From assembly GCA_037957365.1 (NCBI GenBank), contig JARHVA010002426.1:1196001-1260000 (forward strand): DNA of 64,000 nucleotides. Direction: 5' to 3'. This document shows positions 34,885 through 46,442 of this stretch, piece by piece. The notes beneath the pieces are model-generated. The model worked only from the letters and a program-made list of their open reading frames with translations, was not told where the DNA came from and searched no databases. Position 1 is the stretch's first letter. Each line of letters starts with the position of its first letter. The stretch comes from Torreya grandis (lineage: Eukaryota > Streptophyta > Pinopsida > Cupressales > Taxaceae). The position numbers were made by a program, and so were the translations under genes.

Positions 34885-37364
34885 TGTTGACCAAATTTGA
34901 CCCTATAGGTCAAATTTGGACCCTTATAGGTAAAAACTTAATTTTTAGGTGTTTAGGGGTCTAATACTTTGTCATGGGGTATGATATAAGTCTTTTGATG
35001 TCATTTAATGCTATATTAGCCTTAGTCTTAGTCATTTTAATCTATATATCACTTTGAGTCATTTATAAGGCTTTTAGGGGCCATAAATACAAATGACATG
35101 GTTTTCAAGGTGACCAAGTGTCCTTACTTCCTCTCAAATGTCCAAGAAGTTAGATTCCCTATCAATAATGTCAATCTTATCTGAAAATTGTAGGTTATCT
35201 AATTGAAGATCAAGTAATCAACTAAAAAAGGGAGTTTGGAACTTATACAACCCATGAGAGAGGGTGACACATCGGAGAAGGTCATGGAAAATCTCTTCAT
35301 CTTTCTTATATTCATTTCCACACTTGACGTGCTTTAGAAGTGCCATTTTTGAGGTAAAACTGTTCTGCTCCTTTGCCTTTCTAGACACATAAAAGTGATC
35401 AACAGTTTTATGATTGGTACTGATAGTTAAAGAGGTTGAAAGTAAAATTAATTTGGGAGGTGGTATTACACTTCAATTCATTTCCATAAAAAGATTACAA
35501 GGATTGGTCAACCATGATTTATTAACCATCCTTTACAAGCTGACTATGTTTTTCTACTCACTGCTTCCTGCACCCTATAGGTATTACTCCAATTTGAACA
35601 AATCCAAAATTTTTTTTGGTGATGTTTAATCCAAAGGATATTGTCTCTCTTTTTAGATGATCTTCATGCTTGGTTTAATGTTTCATGGTGTTTTGATGAT
35701 CAAGTTATCTCATGTTGTAGGAAGGTGTCACTATATGATGCTCCAACCAAGTTCTCCTTTTTACACAATTTTGGTTCCCTATAGAGGTATCATGTAGATA
35801 TAATATGGTGTACCATAGGTCTCAAGGCCATATTATCACCTCTTTTCATGTCTGGTTTCATCACACCATGCTTTGGTGAATATCTAGTCTTGCTATCCTC
35901 ATAAGTCAACTCCTCACTCAATTTCACTCACAGTCCCATGTAGAAGCCTATTTAGCATATCCATAGATTTGTAGTGAGGATATATTAACTTATTAAAGTC
36001 ATAAGGAGCTGAGGATATTTAATTTGGATGTTTTGAGAAGTGAAAGACAAGTTAAAATCTCATTCATCACACTAAACATTCATTTGCTATCCCTATCTGT
36101 TCTATAACAAGTGTTTGTAAGATGTTTTTTATGTTGGAATAGATGTTGTGGAGTGTTTATTAAGATTATAATAGGGCCAAACATGAATTTAAAGGATTGA
36201 AAATGATTTGGAGTTCTTATTGATATCATTCATCCACACACATTGCTCCATTCTATGCTCACTACCTACATACAAATCATATGCATCTACATGAACCTCC
36301 TTGATAATGTCATGATGGGATGGAGAGTTTGATAGTTTTTTCATTATATTAGAGTGAAAATACTTGGTGAGGGCATATAAAGTGTTCATATAGATAGGTA
36401 TCTTGTATACTGCCCAAGTCTACTTTACTACTTGTATGTGAGAATGACCACTTATAAGTGGTACCTCAGAGCTATAAAGGTCTTTGAATGGGAAATTTAG
36501 AGCATGGTAAGGTATTTTTTAAAATCCTAGCATGTGGTGAAATCATAATATACCTATGTAAAGTGCTAGGGTGCTAAGCAACTATGATAAACCTTTCCAA
36601 GTATGATGACTATAGTTTTAGAGACCAAATCCCTAAACTGTGAAAATAGAGATCCAAAGCATTTTGGTGGAAGTCATATAACATGGTTATAATGAATTTT
36701 GATACATATAAATGACCATGCCTTATATCCTCTATATAGGAGACAAACTTTACAAAATATAGAGGACAAATACCTAATGGAAGATAGTATTTGAGCACCC
36801 CAAAGTTGCCTTTTGAACACTAAATTTCTTCATTGATATCTATAGGATTTGAATGATTAAGTGTCATTGCTTTCCAAGGTTATAGTGGATAATAATATGT
36901 TCATGGTATTTAGTATCCAATGGTGACAAGCAACCTAATTATGTTCAAGGGCTATCCATAGAAGTTAAGACATAAGATATACCCCCTCATGTCTACCTAC
37001 AGGTCTCTTTGCACCAAATAATGTGCACCTATAAGATAGCTATACTTACTTATTTCATGCTTGGAATTAAGTTTGAATTTATATAAACCATATATAGCTT
37101 CATTCCAATCATGAAAGAAGAAAGTAAAATTATACATGGTGTATATAAATTCAAGGAGGATGTAAGAGCCATGAAATAAGGTTTAGATCATATGAAAGAC
37201 ACATATAGGGCCCCACACAATAAAATATAGTTGACTATGAGGGGTAAAGAGCAAAAAATTTGAGTTTTTTGAGGTAGATAAAACATAAAGATGATTTCAA
37301 ATGGGTCTAACAAAAATCAAATGATCCTATGGGACTCTAGGAGGGTTTGTAGACACTATATCTA
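34885..37364 (+). repeat. E4 5' LTR, first part
   Basis: Begins TGTTGACCAAATTTGACCC and aligns with 55759-58245. Parallel short frames in both copies, such as minus 36189-36389 and 57014-57274, are shadows of the same LTR text. It breaks off at ATATCTA (37358-37364), the duplication made by E5. Confidence 0.88.
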
Positions 37365-37365
37365 T

Positions 37366-38377
37366 TGGGTTATTTTAATTAATTCCACTATGATGTTGAA
37401 TCTTTCTCTCAACAAGATAGCATGTTGGCCCTATCATGTGAGAGGTAAGTCTTACACGCTCACCCAAAACACACAGTGAAAGCCCAGTTCCTGAAGGCTT
37501 TGAAGTAAAATATTATATGTTTATTCATTTCTCATAACACAAATCTTAAGCTATTTAATACCATAAATACACCACTTTTATCCTTATTGTTCCATATTTA
37601 ATTACTATGATAACTATGATAGCTAAGATCACCATTAATATTCAATAATTACAATAAAAGAAAAAGATACCCATGACTTAGAAATAAAACATATTCATTA
37701 TTCAACACTTAGAATGTTCATGAATCATCACACAATATGGAAAAAACTAACTATTCATTGATTGCTTAACAAATTACAAGATAGAAAGTTATATGTGTTC
37801 TCCAAAGGACCACACTCACAAATGATTACATTAGGGGTTTTTATACTTATTTTTCCCTAACCAAGTGTCAATATTCTACCTATCATGGACAAATGTCACA
37901 TGGAATCTCAATAGGCTGAGAGTCATGGCTCTTAAAACTAATTATTCCTATATAATTGAGATTCGGTTCCCCTAGATGCTTCTTATATGTTATGTTTTGG
38001 TGGCCAAGTATTTCATTCCTCATGGGCTGGAACATAACCTCTGATCAATGGGGTCAAAGTCTCCTACTCTAGTTACTCTTCTAACTGCTCCTATGCCCCT
38101 CATGCTCTAGTTCCCTCACACTCCCCTAGTCTTCCACTTCTTGTTATAAGTCCTTTATTCTCATGTCCCTCATGACATATTATACCTTGACTAGGTCCTC
38201 TCACACTGGGTCTCCTGTGTTGTTGTCCTTCTAAACCTGACAAGTTCCATGCCAAAATGCTCCTGCATGCCATGGTCCTCCCACACCATATCAATACTTG
38301 TGTAAAAATGGACAATGGTCCCTCCATGCCATATGCCAAAAATGGAACAATAATTATACAAAATTTAGGGGTCAACA
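37366..38377 (-). repeat. E5 3' LTR
   Basis: 1012 bp, plus-strand ends TGGGTTATTTT and GGGGTCAACA. A minus TATA box TATAAAAACCCC corresponds to plus 37834-37845. It pairs with 49311-50312; by eye the two differ at well over 10% of positions including indels. Confidence 0.88.
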
Positions 38378-38391
38378 TCACCCCACACCAA
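38378..38391 (-). other. Polypurine tract, E5
   Basis: Plus tcaccccacaccaa, minus TTGGTGTGGGGTGA, directly abuts the minus-strand LTR start. It is somewhat interrupted by T. Confidence 0.65.
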
Positions 38392-38394
38392 GTC

Positions 38395-39117
38395 TTTAGT
38401 CTATCCTAGACTAAGCCATACTAGAATCCTCTAAAATTTTTGGCCCTTTCTGATCAAGTTCCTTCTTCAACTCATCCCAGTGGGATAATGTGTCAAGTAC
38501 TTTGGCAATTATCCATTCAATGGCCTCCTTTTCTTCTTTTATCTCCTCGAGCTGAGTTAGAGTCTTGATCTTTTTCACCTATGGTGATGGTCTACTAAAT
38601 CTCCTCTGTATCCATAAAATCATCCAACACATTCACCCTCAAGTACTGAAGCCCCATGAATTTGCTTATCCTCTCCATAATGATCTTCATGTTTCACCCC
38701 ATGAAGTGGATGTATTCCTTATACTTTATTAAGTTTAACAAAGTATGGCAATTTGAAGAGTTGAAAGAGGCTAGCCTTATCCAACTGGTTCTTGATAGAC
38801 AAGTCATAGACCACTTGATTCATAGTGTTGGTGGTCTAGACTTGATAGTCATTTTGTAACTCTACTTTGTTACCTAGTTGACAGTGGTTGTAGTAAAAAA
38901 TTGTTGTAATTGACACTTTGGAGACCCAATTATCCACACACAAGACTGACTCTGGGTACTGCATCTCTTTTATTAATAAGGACAAAAGGGGGGATGCTAG
39001 GGAATTTTGTGATAAAGAGGCCTGTGTTTGCTTTCCTTTTTTCACTATTTTTGGTTCTTCCATGCTTTCTCTCACTTCTTCTTCCATGCTCTCTCTCAAG
39101 ACTCTTTTGCACTGCAC
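38395..39117 (-). pseudogene. Unrecognised post-integrase frame of E5
   Basis: On the coding strand between integrase and 3' LTR there are three successive protein-like stretches in different frames. The first (39117-38836, open for 93 codons) starts MQCKRVLRESMEEEVRESMEE, contains CVDNWVSKVSITTIFYY, and reads on past one TAG into NQLDKASLFQLFKLPYF. The second has YKEYIHFMG, MERISKFMGLQYL and VLDDFMDTEE. The third is charged and possibly coiled: LTQLEEIKEEKEAIEWI and LDTLSHWDELKKELDQ. The MEEE/ESMEE segment is a small internal duplication. This is where Athila-type elements carry an env-like frame and Tat-type elements extra frames, but I see no such homology and assign no function. Confidence 0.5.
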
Positions 39118-40433
39118 TTATTTTGGTCTCTCTTATGGGTTTCTTGAAGCCTCTTCTCTTATAGGGAACCAAGCTCCTCCACTCACCTCTTCCTCTAATA
39201 TGGTTGGAGGATTTTTAAGTTTCTTGGTCTTTTTATTTGGCCATATTACCCTTCATGGTGCTTGAAGGTTAACCTAAAATTGTCCCATATTTCCAAATGA
39301 GTACGTGGTAGTGATCCAACTTGATTTATCTCTTAAGATTCATGCTTCAACAATGGTAGAACCTAAAACCTAAAACTTCAACAATCTCCACTCCTACACA
39401 TAAGTCTAAACTTAGCAACCTCTCCTCTTCACCTTAGAAACAACCATCATGTCTTTTCCAACTTCATAATCACTTTAATCTGCTTACTTTTAAAGGAATT
39501 CAATTGCATCATAGTCACTGGTTTACCAATTCACCATTCATTCTTAGCACTCAAATATTTAAGCAAGGTAAAGTATAAAATGGCTTCAACAAGCTTGTTT
39601 ATAGGCCATGTGGGGGGGGGGTTTATCTCCATTAATTCTTTCCCTCCCCTTGTCACTTATAGTCATTAATGCATATATTTTAATAGCCTTCATACTTTCA
39701 AATCTTATAGTGAGTATTTAGTGCCTTAAGCCATTTGTCCCATCATTTCACTCGCATGTTTCATCATAACTAACCTTGTCACATTAATGGTCCATCCCTT
39801 CTCATGCTTTTCTTGGAAGTAGATGACAACTATGTCCCACCTTTCTGATGAAGTGGAAGACATCTATCACGCAAATAGAATGAACCTTTCAAAATGATTT
39901 TAGGGTGCATTAAATGACTCACGTGACCTTAATCACTTACGTTCCATATATGAATTTCATGCCTTATGATATTTGCATGTCAAATTGTCTTATGTCTTGT
40001 ATTCCTATGCAGGATGCCTTACTTTACACTAAAAGGGTTTGTGATCCTCCATGAAAACATAACTCAAAATTACATTAAAGAGTCATGCACCTCAAGGGAT
40101 ATGCTTTTTTATTAAAAATAGTAAATTCTAACCTAATGGCCTTAATACTTATTGATTACAAAAGTTGAGCTAAACATAATCATAATACAACTGAAGCTGA
40201 ATGCCATTATAGTGCCTCAGGAGGAATTGATCATCCATTCGCTTTAACCAACAAGCTTCGGTAGGTCAAATGATATGTATTATAAATGGACCATCCCAAT
40301 GGACTCAGAGCTTCCCAAGGTGGTGCATGAACTTAGAGCCATATAATATAACTTTCATGCTTGAAAAAAATAATTTATGCTTCAGATGGAGATCATGCCA
40401 CACTTTTTGTTTATATTTCTCAACATCTTGACT

Positions 40434-41150
40434 CTAGTGGGTGAATACCTGAGCTTCATCTAGTCTCATCAAATCACTGAGCCTATTTTTCAAAGAGGAT
40501 TCATCATACATGTTTCCCACACATGCTATTTGGAGAGATGGAACCAAAAACTCCACTGGCATGACTACTTCTTTGCCATATACTAGGTTGAATGGTGTAC
40601 TTTTGTTGAGGTGCTTGTATGTAGTTCGATAAGCCCATAGTACTATAGATAATCTATCATACCTATTAATCTGACCAATATTGAATTTTTTTATCAAAGT
40701 GGTATCAAGGATATTATTGAAGGCTTCAAATATTCCATTGGCCTATGGGTGGTATGGTATCATCTTGTGGTGCATGATCATGAACTCGACTAATAAGATG
40801 TGAATCATCTCATTCAAGAAGTGGGTACCATGATTATTGGTGAAGCTTAGGGGACATATAAATCATGTTATAATGTTCTCCTAGATGAATCACATGGTAT
40901 TTACTATAGTACAATATTTTTTAGCATTGATTTAGTGTAGTACCTGAGGTAATTGGTTACTACAATGATGTACCGAGAGCTTGTTTGTCATCCTGCTAAA
41001 GTGATAGGCCCCATAAAGTCAATAGCCCATTTTTTAATTATTATTGAGATGAAATAGGGAAAAATAACATAACATATCTTCTATTCAATTTTATTATGTG
41101 ATGGTAGACATCACATTGCCTAACATAGGCCTTTGCATCTTTGAATAAAA
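40434..41150 (-). pseudogene. Ty3/gypsy integrase, E5
   Basis: In minus order: an H2C2-type zinc-binding remnant (AYVRQCDVYHH near plus 41100-41140, second cysteine lost), the first catalytic aspartate in KWAIDFMGPI (plus about 41003-41032), then the HHKMIPYHP-ANGIFEAFN block near plus 40720-40770 with the catalytic glutamate, and the C-terminal WAYRTTYKHLNKSTPFNLVYG in the open stretch 40697-40434. Several stops and frame shifts occur. No chromodomain was seen downstream. Confidence 0.85.
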
Positions 41151-41579
41151 TTGGTCACTAGATTCCAACAAACAACACCTTACGCATGATATCCTCTCCA
41201 CTATAATGTCATTCAGTAATACCTTCATAGAATTATTATAGGAATTTAAGGATCATGTCATATTATATAATGATGAAGCACCTTGTCATGATCCATATTA
41301 TAAATATCTCCTGCTATGATCTGATAAGGTGCGACATGAACCACAAGTTACTTTTTATCTTGTGAAGTGAGGGAGTTATGTGCAAAACCAGTGTTGATAA
41401 ATACTAAAATATCCTTAAATTATTTAGGTAATTGATCAAATCAAAATATCTTTACATTAGGAAGATCATCTTCTATTGCATGTGGGGGTTCTCCATTTTT
41501 AATTTGGGATAAATGACTAGGTCCACATTTGGTCTTCCCAGGATTTACTAATATAAAAAACTAAAATTCTTAGAAGAGT

Positions 41580-41910
41580 AAAATCCAATGGAAAATCCTT
41601 CCATGTAGTACTGGGTTGTTGATAAGATAATTCAAGGCCTCATGGTCTATATAGAATATAAATGGAGTGGCTAGGAGGTACTACCTAAAATTTTGTAGAG
41701 CGTAAACCATAGACAAAACATCATGATTGGGGGTGGTATAGTTTTATTCTATCGATGTCAACTTCCTATTAGCAAAGTAAATCAAGTGATCCAAGTTTCC
41801 ATCCCCTAGTTGTGTAAGTATCATGCCAAATACCATTATAGATGCATCAACATGGACATGAAAAGGCTTTGTCCAATTAGGTAATTACAAGATAGGACTG
41901 ATAACTAACC
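41580..41910 (-). pseudogene. Ty3/gypsy RNase H, E5
   Basis: The frame reads PNWTKPFHVHVDAS, then DHLIYFANRKLTSIE-NYTTPNHD and VYALQNFR-YLLATPFIFYIDHE, the standard order of the Ty3/gypsy RNase H following RT. Two TAG/TAA-type stops interrupt it. The enzyme would degrade the RNA strand of the hybrid during cDNA synthesis. Confidence 0.85.
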
Positions 41911-41959
41911 TTTCTTTGAGTGTTTTGAAAGCTCCTTTGTAAGAATTAGTCTATATAGA

Positions 41960-42855
41960 CTATTCATTGTGATATAGAAGCTCTTCTAGGGGCACGATGA
42001 TATTGACATAACCCTGAATGAACTTTATATAGTATCCCATGTATCTTAGGAAGGCACACACCTCACATTGAGTTTTGGGCACTGGCAAATAGAGTATAAT
42101 AAAGACCTTCACTAAATCCACTAGGATTCCTTCCTTACAAATGATATGCCTAATAAGTACACCAAAAGGTGTCACAAATAGGCACTTTTTCAAATTTAAG
42201 GAAATTTGAAACACTTGACAGTGCTCAAGCATGAGTCAGAAATTAGTACAGTGGTCATTGACCAACCCTTACATAGTCCAGTCATCTAAGTAGACTTGGA
42301 GAAACTTATGGATAAAATCTATGAAAGCCTCAATTACTATCTGTGAGAACACTACTACCAGGGCATTTTTCAATGCAAAAGGCATGATGGTATAGGAAAA
42401 AAGTCCCCATTCAATAGTGAAAGTAATCTTGGATTGGTCTTCTTTAACTATATAGACTTGGTGGTACCCAAAGAACCCATTTGTGAAAGAGTATACTTCA
42501 CAACCGACAACACCTTCTAGGATTTACTCTATGAAAGGTGTTGAAAAAGAATCTATCACATAGGATGTAATTAAACAAGGTAATCCACATAGATCCAGAT
42601 ATACCCATCCTTTTTGATATTGATTACCATGGGACTCACCCATTCAAATTTATTAGTGGGAGTAATTACTCTTGTACATAGCATGTTATCGATCTCCTCT
42701 TTTATGCATACCCAGAGGTTAAGATTCATCCTGTATGGATGTTTCTTCACAAGGTGAGTTATATCAATCAACTTTATGTGCATCTTCCCTAGATAAGGGT
42801 GAACCCATTTCATTTTTATATAATTACTCAAAAATACATCTTGATACTCTTTCAA
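41960..42855 (-). pseudogene. Ty3/gypsy reverse transcriptase, E5
   Basis: Minus order: the N-terminal fingers region at 42855-42571 (HPYRMNLNLWVCIKEEID, then FEWVSPMVINIKKDG and IYVDY), the catalytic YLDD with LQVYLDDWTM at plus 42281-42292, and the palm/thumb end at 42232-41960 (SLNLKKCLFVTPFGVLIRHI, then FLRYMGYYIKFIQGY). The YxDD aspartates are preserved even though frames around them are broken, for example between 42570 and 42240. Confidence 0.88.
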
Positions 42856-43989
42856 TAACTCAAAAATCTATGAGATCTATGTCTCAGTCCAATAATTTCT
42901 AATTGTAGCCATCTTAGGCTCTTGCTCCATGCCAATGTTAAGTTGGATGGGCCTATGATAAGGGTTTTCCATTGGATAAATCATGGCTTGAATAGTTTGT
43001 GAACCATTAATTATAGGGAAATCTAGGTGGTTTGTCAAGGGGTTGAGAGAAGTAGATCCTTCACCTTTGTCTACCTAGAAGACTAGTTTTTGCTTTCCCA
43101 TGCATATCTCTTCTCATCATTATTTATTTAGAACCTTAGTATGCACATAAATTGAATGAGTGGGAGGCCCAATGAATAAGTGCATGATTTCTTAAAGTTC
43201 TTGATGAATATGGTGCAGGCAATCTTTGACAGGACTTAGGTCTCTGCTTCACACATATCTTGAAGGGTGAGGTGCAAGTCCATCCTTCGTAACGAGTAAG
43301 AAAGTGCCAATGTCATGTTCTCCTTTATAAAATACCAAAACCTAGTACCTAAGAGCCTCTCTTCATGAACGTAATAATCCCACACCCAAGTGATCAAAGT
43401 CTCATAAGATGCATGTACCCATAAGTACTTAGGTAAGAATGTTTCCTTAGCACACCATAGTGTATCACAAGCTACAAAGTGAGGTTCAAGTGTTTACATG
43501 CCACTATAACTAATTACCCTTTTGATCTTATTATCATGATGAAATATATGATGTAGAGTAGGTCACACTTATGATCTAAAGACCTCATCCGATCATTCTC
43601 AGTATCATAGAACTTTTTGAGGCACTAGACAAATTCATGTACCTCTATTTATCCTTAGAACCAGGGAGCTTCATCAAGTCTCTTTGGTAGTGGTCCCTCT
43701 AGTGGCCCTCTCATTGCAAAACCCATGAGGTGTACAATATTATGACATTTAGGAAGCTAGCACATGATGATTTCTCCTCTATTTATTGTACTTCACAATC
43801 TTATGATGAGATTATAGTCAGCATGGGCCCAATAGTTGTAAGAATTACTTGTAGTATCTGAGATAGATTAGTTATCCATCCACTAGAGAATACCATTTGG
43901 CATTAGATCATGTTGTTCATCATTTTGAGTAGTCACATTATATAAGTTCTTGATGTCTTCATTAGCACTCACAAGCTCAATATAGGGAG

Positions 43990-44350
43990 GTCCCTGTGCT
44001 TGATCTAAAGATATTACTACATGTTGATCAGTATTATCAAAGATAATGTATCAAATTTTAAAGCTCAAATATGCATGATTCTCATAGCACCATGGCTTTC
44101 CCAATAAGGTTGGATAGTCATCATATTCTACCAACTCCAAAACCTCAAAATTTTCTTTGAAGGGAACCCAAAGTATGTCAATGGTGGTGTTTTTGAAGAC
44201 ACCAATAAGATGCAATCAAGTCTTATTTTACATGAACAAGACATGAGGAGAGGGATACATGGATGGATTAGACATTTTTTCCAAGCATATTTAGTTAGAA
44301 TATTAAATTACTATTATCGATTAGATTTGTACCCTTGTGAACATATTTTT
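43990..44350 (-). pseudogene. Protease, C-terminal part, E5
   Basis: The frame contains GVFKNTTIDILWVPFKENFEVLE-type text (split here as VFKNTTIDILWVPF and FEVLELVEYDDYPTLLGKPW), the usual end of a plant Ty3/gypsy retropepsin, where LLGRPW is the conserved block. Its N-terminal half with the active site DTG lies at 46443-46700; E6 sits between the two. Confidence 0.75.
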
Positions 44351-44359
44351 AGGCCTTCA

Positions 44360-46441
44360 CAGTCTGCTAAAACATGGAAATAATTCTAGGTTATGCATGA
44401 CCTAATAAGTGGAATTCATCTCTAGATTTAGAGGGATAACTCCCTTTGGTGTATCAATTGGGATCTTTTTTATATGATACAAACTACCTGAGAAAAGGGA
44501 GAAAGAAACTTGAAAGAAAATCCTATCTAATGATGGTGATACACCTAAATTTTGAATTGATCCACTCAATCTGAGCTCTTAAAAAACACTGATCTAGACA
44601 AGAAAAGGGCTAAAATTTCAACACCAATTGACCACTATGCATAAGTATTTCATGAAAAGGATTTATTTGGTGATTAAATCTCAAGGGAAATGATGGAATA
44701 GGCCTAATTTAAGGTACTAACCAGCCACTTATATCAAATGTAACTTCAACCAAAAGATATCATACATAGAACATGACCTGCATAATCTAATCAACTAGTA
44801 GCTAGGTAAGAATCAAGACTTAGAAAGGAAGAAAATTATATCACATGTGTAAATAAATGACATAAATACACTATACCAATACTTGGAAATTTGAAATAGT
44901 CCTTATATTAATCTGAAAAAGGTTACAAAACACAGTCTTTGGCAGATTTTGGTCTTGCCAAAAAAGGGATACAATTCAAGGATGAAAAGCTAACTTATAT
45001 ATAAAATTATACAACATCTAAGAGATTGGTGCTAAAAAAAGAAGAGGTCAACTCAGTCTAACTTGTGTTATTTTAGCCTTCAAATAAAATCTATGTTTGT
45101 CTTATGCCTTGTATGAAAGATCTTTGGCATTAAAAATAGATGGTGGGTCAAGTTTGAGTCAAACCTTCGAACATGCATGATGCTATGCCAATATCCAACT
45201 ATAGAAATCCTCTTGAGCTACTGGAATGTTTAAAAGCTTTAATTTGCATGAAATCAATGCCAAAACTAAATTTAGAATTCCACTTGAATTGCTAGAATGT
45301 TTGAAAGGCTTAAGACAAACAAGAATGCATGCCTGAAATTTTATGTTAAACTCTCCAACATTAAACTCCTTGAGTCATTCATGCATTTGACTCTCCATTT
45401 TAGAACTGAAAGAGTCATGTTTGAAATGGTTACATGTCTTGGATGTGTCTAATCCTAATTTGGGCCATGTTGCATGCTCTACATATAGACTGTAGAATGT
45501 GTCAATCTATTTATTGGTTGTTGAAATCCCTTGCATTTCTTGGTTCTTCATTTCTATACATATATTCTTTTTGTATTGTTTCATGTTTTTATCTTCATCT
45601 ATTCCCTTCTTCCCTTAGCTCTATTTCTTCTCATGAAATTATTTCAAGCTTTTGTTTGGTCCTTATTTCTTTGAACAAAATGTCTGAGACTTTTCCCTTT
45701 GGATCCTCTTTCTTTCATTTCCTTTCCTTCAGACAAAAAGTCTAAAGGAATTCATGTATTTCCTTCCTTAAGCCTTTGTCTTGAACCATTTCCTATGGAT
45801 TTTCCTCATTGGTCCTTTCCTTTAGATAAAAATTCTAAAACAATTCATATATTCCTTCAGGCCTTATGAAAATTACCCCTTGATCTTTTGAAATTGCCCT
45901 TCGATATTTTTGACAAGCCCTTCAAAATTATTGAAATGTCCCTGTTGATTTTGACAATGGATTTTTCTGAAGGGAAAGTGCCCTTCAGGTTTTTTGTAAT
46001 GGACCTCTCGGCCTTTCTAAATTGTCCTTTGGGATTTTTGACAAGCCCTTCATAATTTCCAAGTGGACTTTTTTGGAGGGACTCTAACCTTTCAAAATTC
46101 TTAAAATGAACTTTCCCAAAGGGTAGGAGCCCTTCAGGATTCTCAAAAGTGTCCCTCAACATTTTTAAATAGCCCTTCTAGCTTTTATGAAGAACCTTCC
46201 CAAAGGGAAAGAACCCTTTAAGAAACTTGTAAAGGACCCTTCTTGTAAAGCTTGAAGTTCTCTTTAGAATTTGCTCCTTTCAACTACTCTAGTCAACATC
46301 TGTTCTTTCCTATTAAAAACAAGACAAGTGAAAGAAAACCCCCTAAATTACCTAGATAACCTCAAGGCCTGTTAACCATGTATTTTCAAATATTTTTCAA
46401 CAAGGGTTGTAATTTGACCTGTGGGGTCAAAATTGTCAACA
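44360..46441 (-). mobile_element. Probable solo LTR E6 inside the E5 protease
   Basis: The minus strand begins TGTTGACAATTTTGACCCC at 46441, the terminus of the E3/E4 family. It has a TATATAAGTTAGC box near plus 44992-45003, compare E3 CTATATAAGTTACC, and the U5 phrase GGGAGTTATCCCT followed by TCTAGAGA near plus 44430, shared with E3 and E4. No interior or second LTR is present, so recombination between LTRs probably removed the rest. The left boundary is uncertain; the flanks GGAAG and TGAAG (minus) differ by one base and are a weak candidate duplication. Confidence 0.68.
45857..46240. repeat. Degenerate minisatellite in the E6 U3
   Basis: Many spaced variants of cccttcaggatttttga and tttcccaaaggg recur through about 380 bases with a loose 30-40-base rhythm. 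On the minus strand a 101-codon open stretch (46162-45857) reads as repeated KG/PF..K basic heptad-like text, explained by the repeats and not by a gene. Confidence 0.6.
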
Positions 46442-46442
46442 C

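Noticed and set aside
38910..39265. Plus-strand open frames (84 and 115 codons) rich in Leu/Phe/Ser, looking membrane-like.
   Set aside because: They are antisense to the purine-rich post-integrase frame of E5, and hydrophobic text is expected from its complement; no homology recognised.
45434..45745. 103-codon plus-strand frame with several hydrophobic stretches.
   Set aside because: Lies within the T-rich U3 of E6 and is antisense to the element; composition alone explains it.
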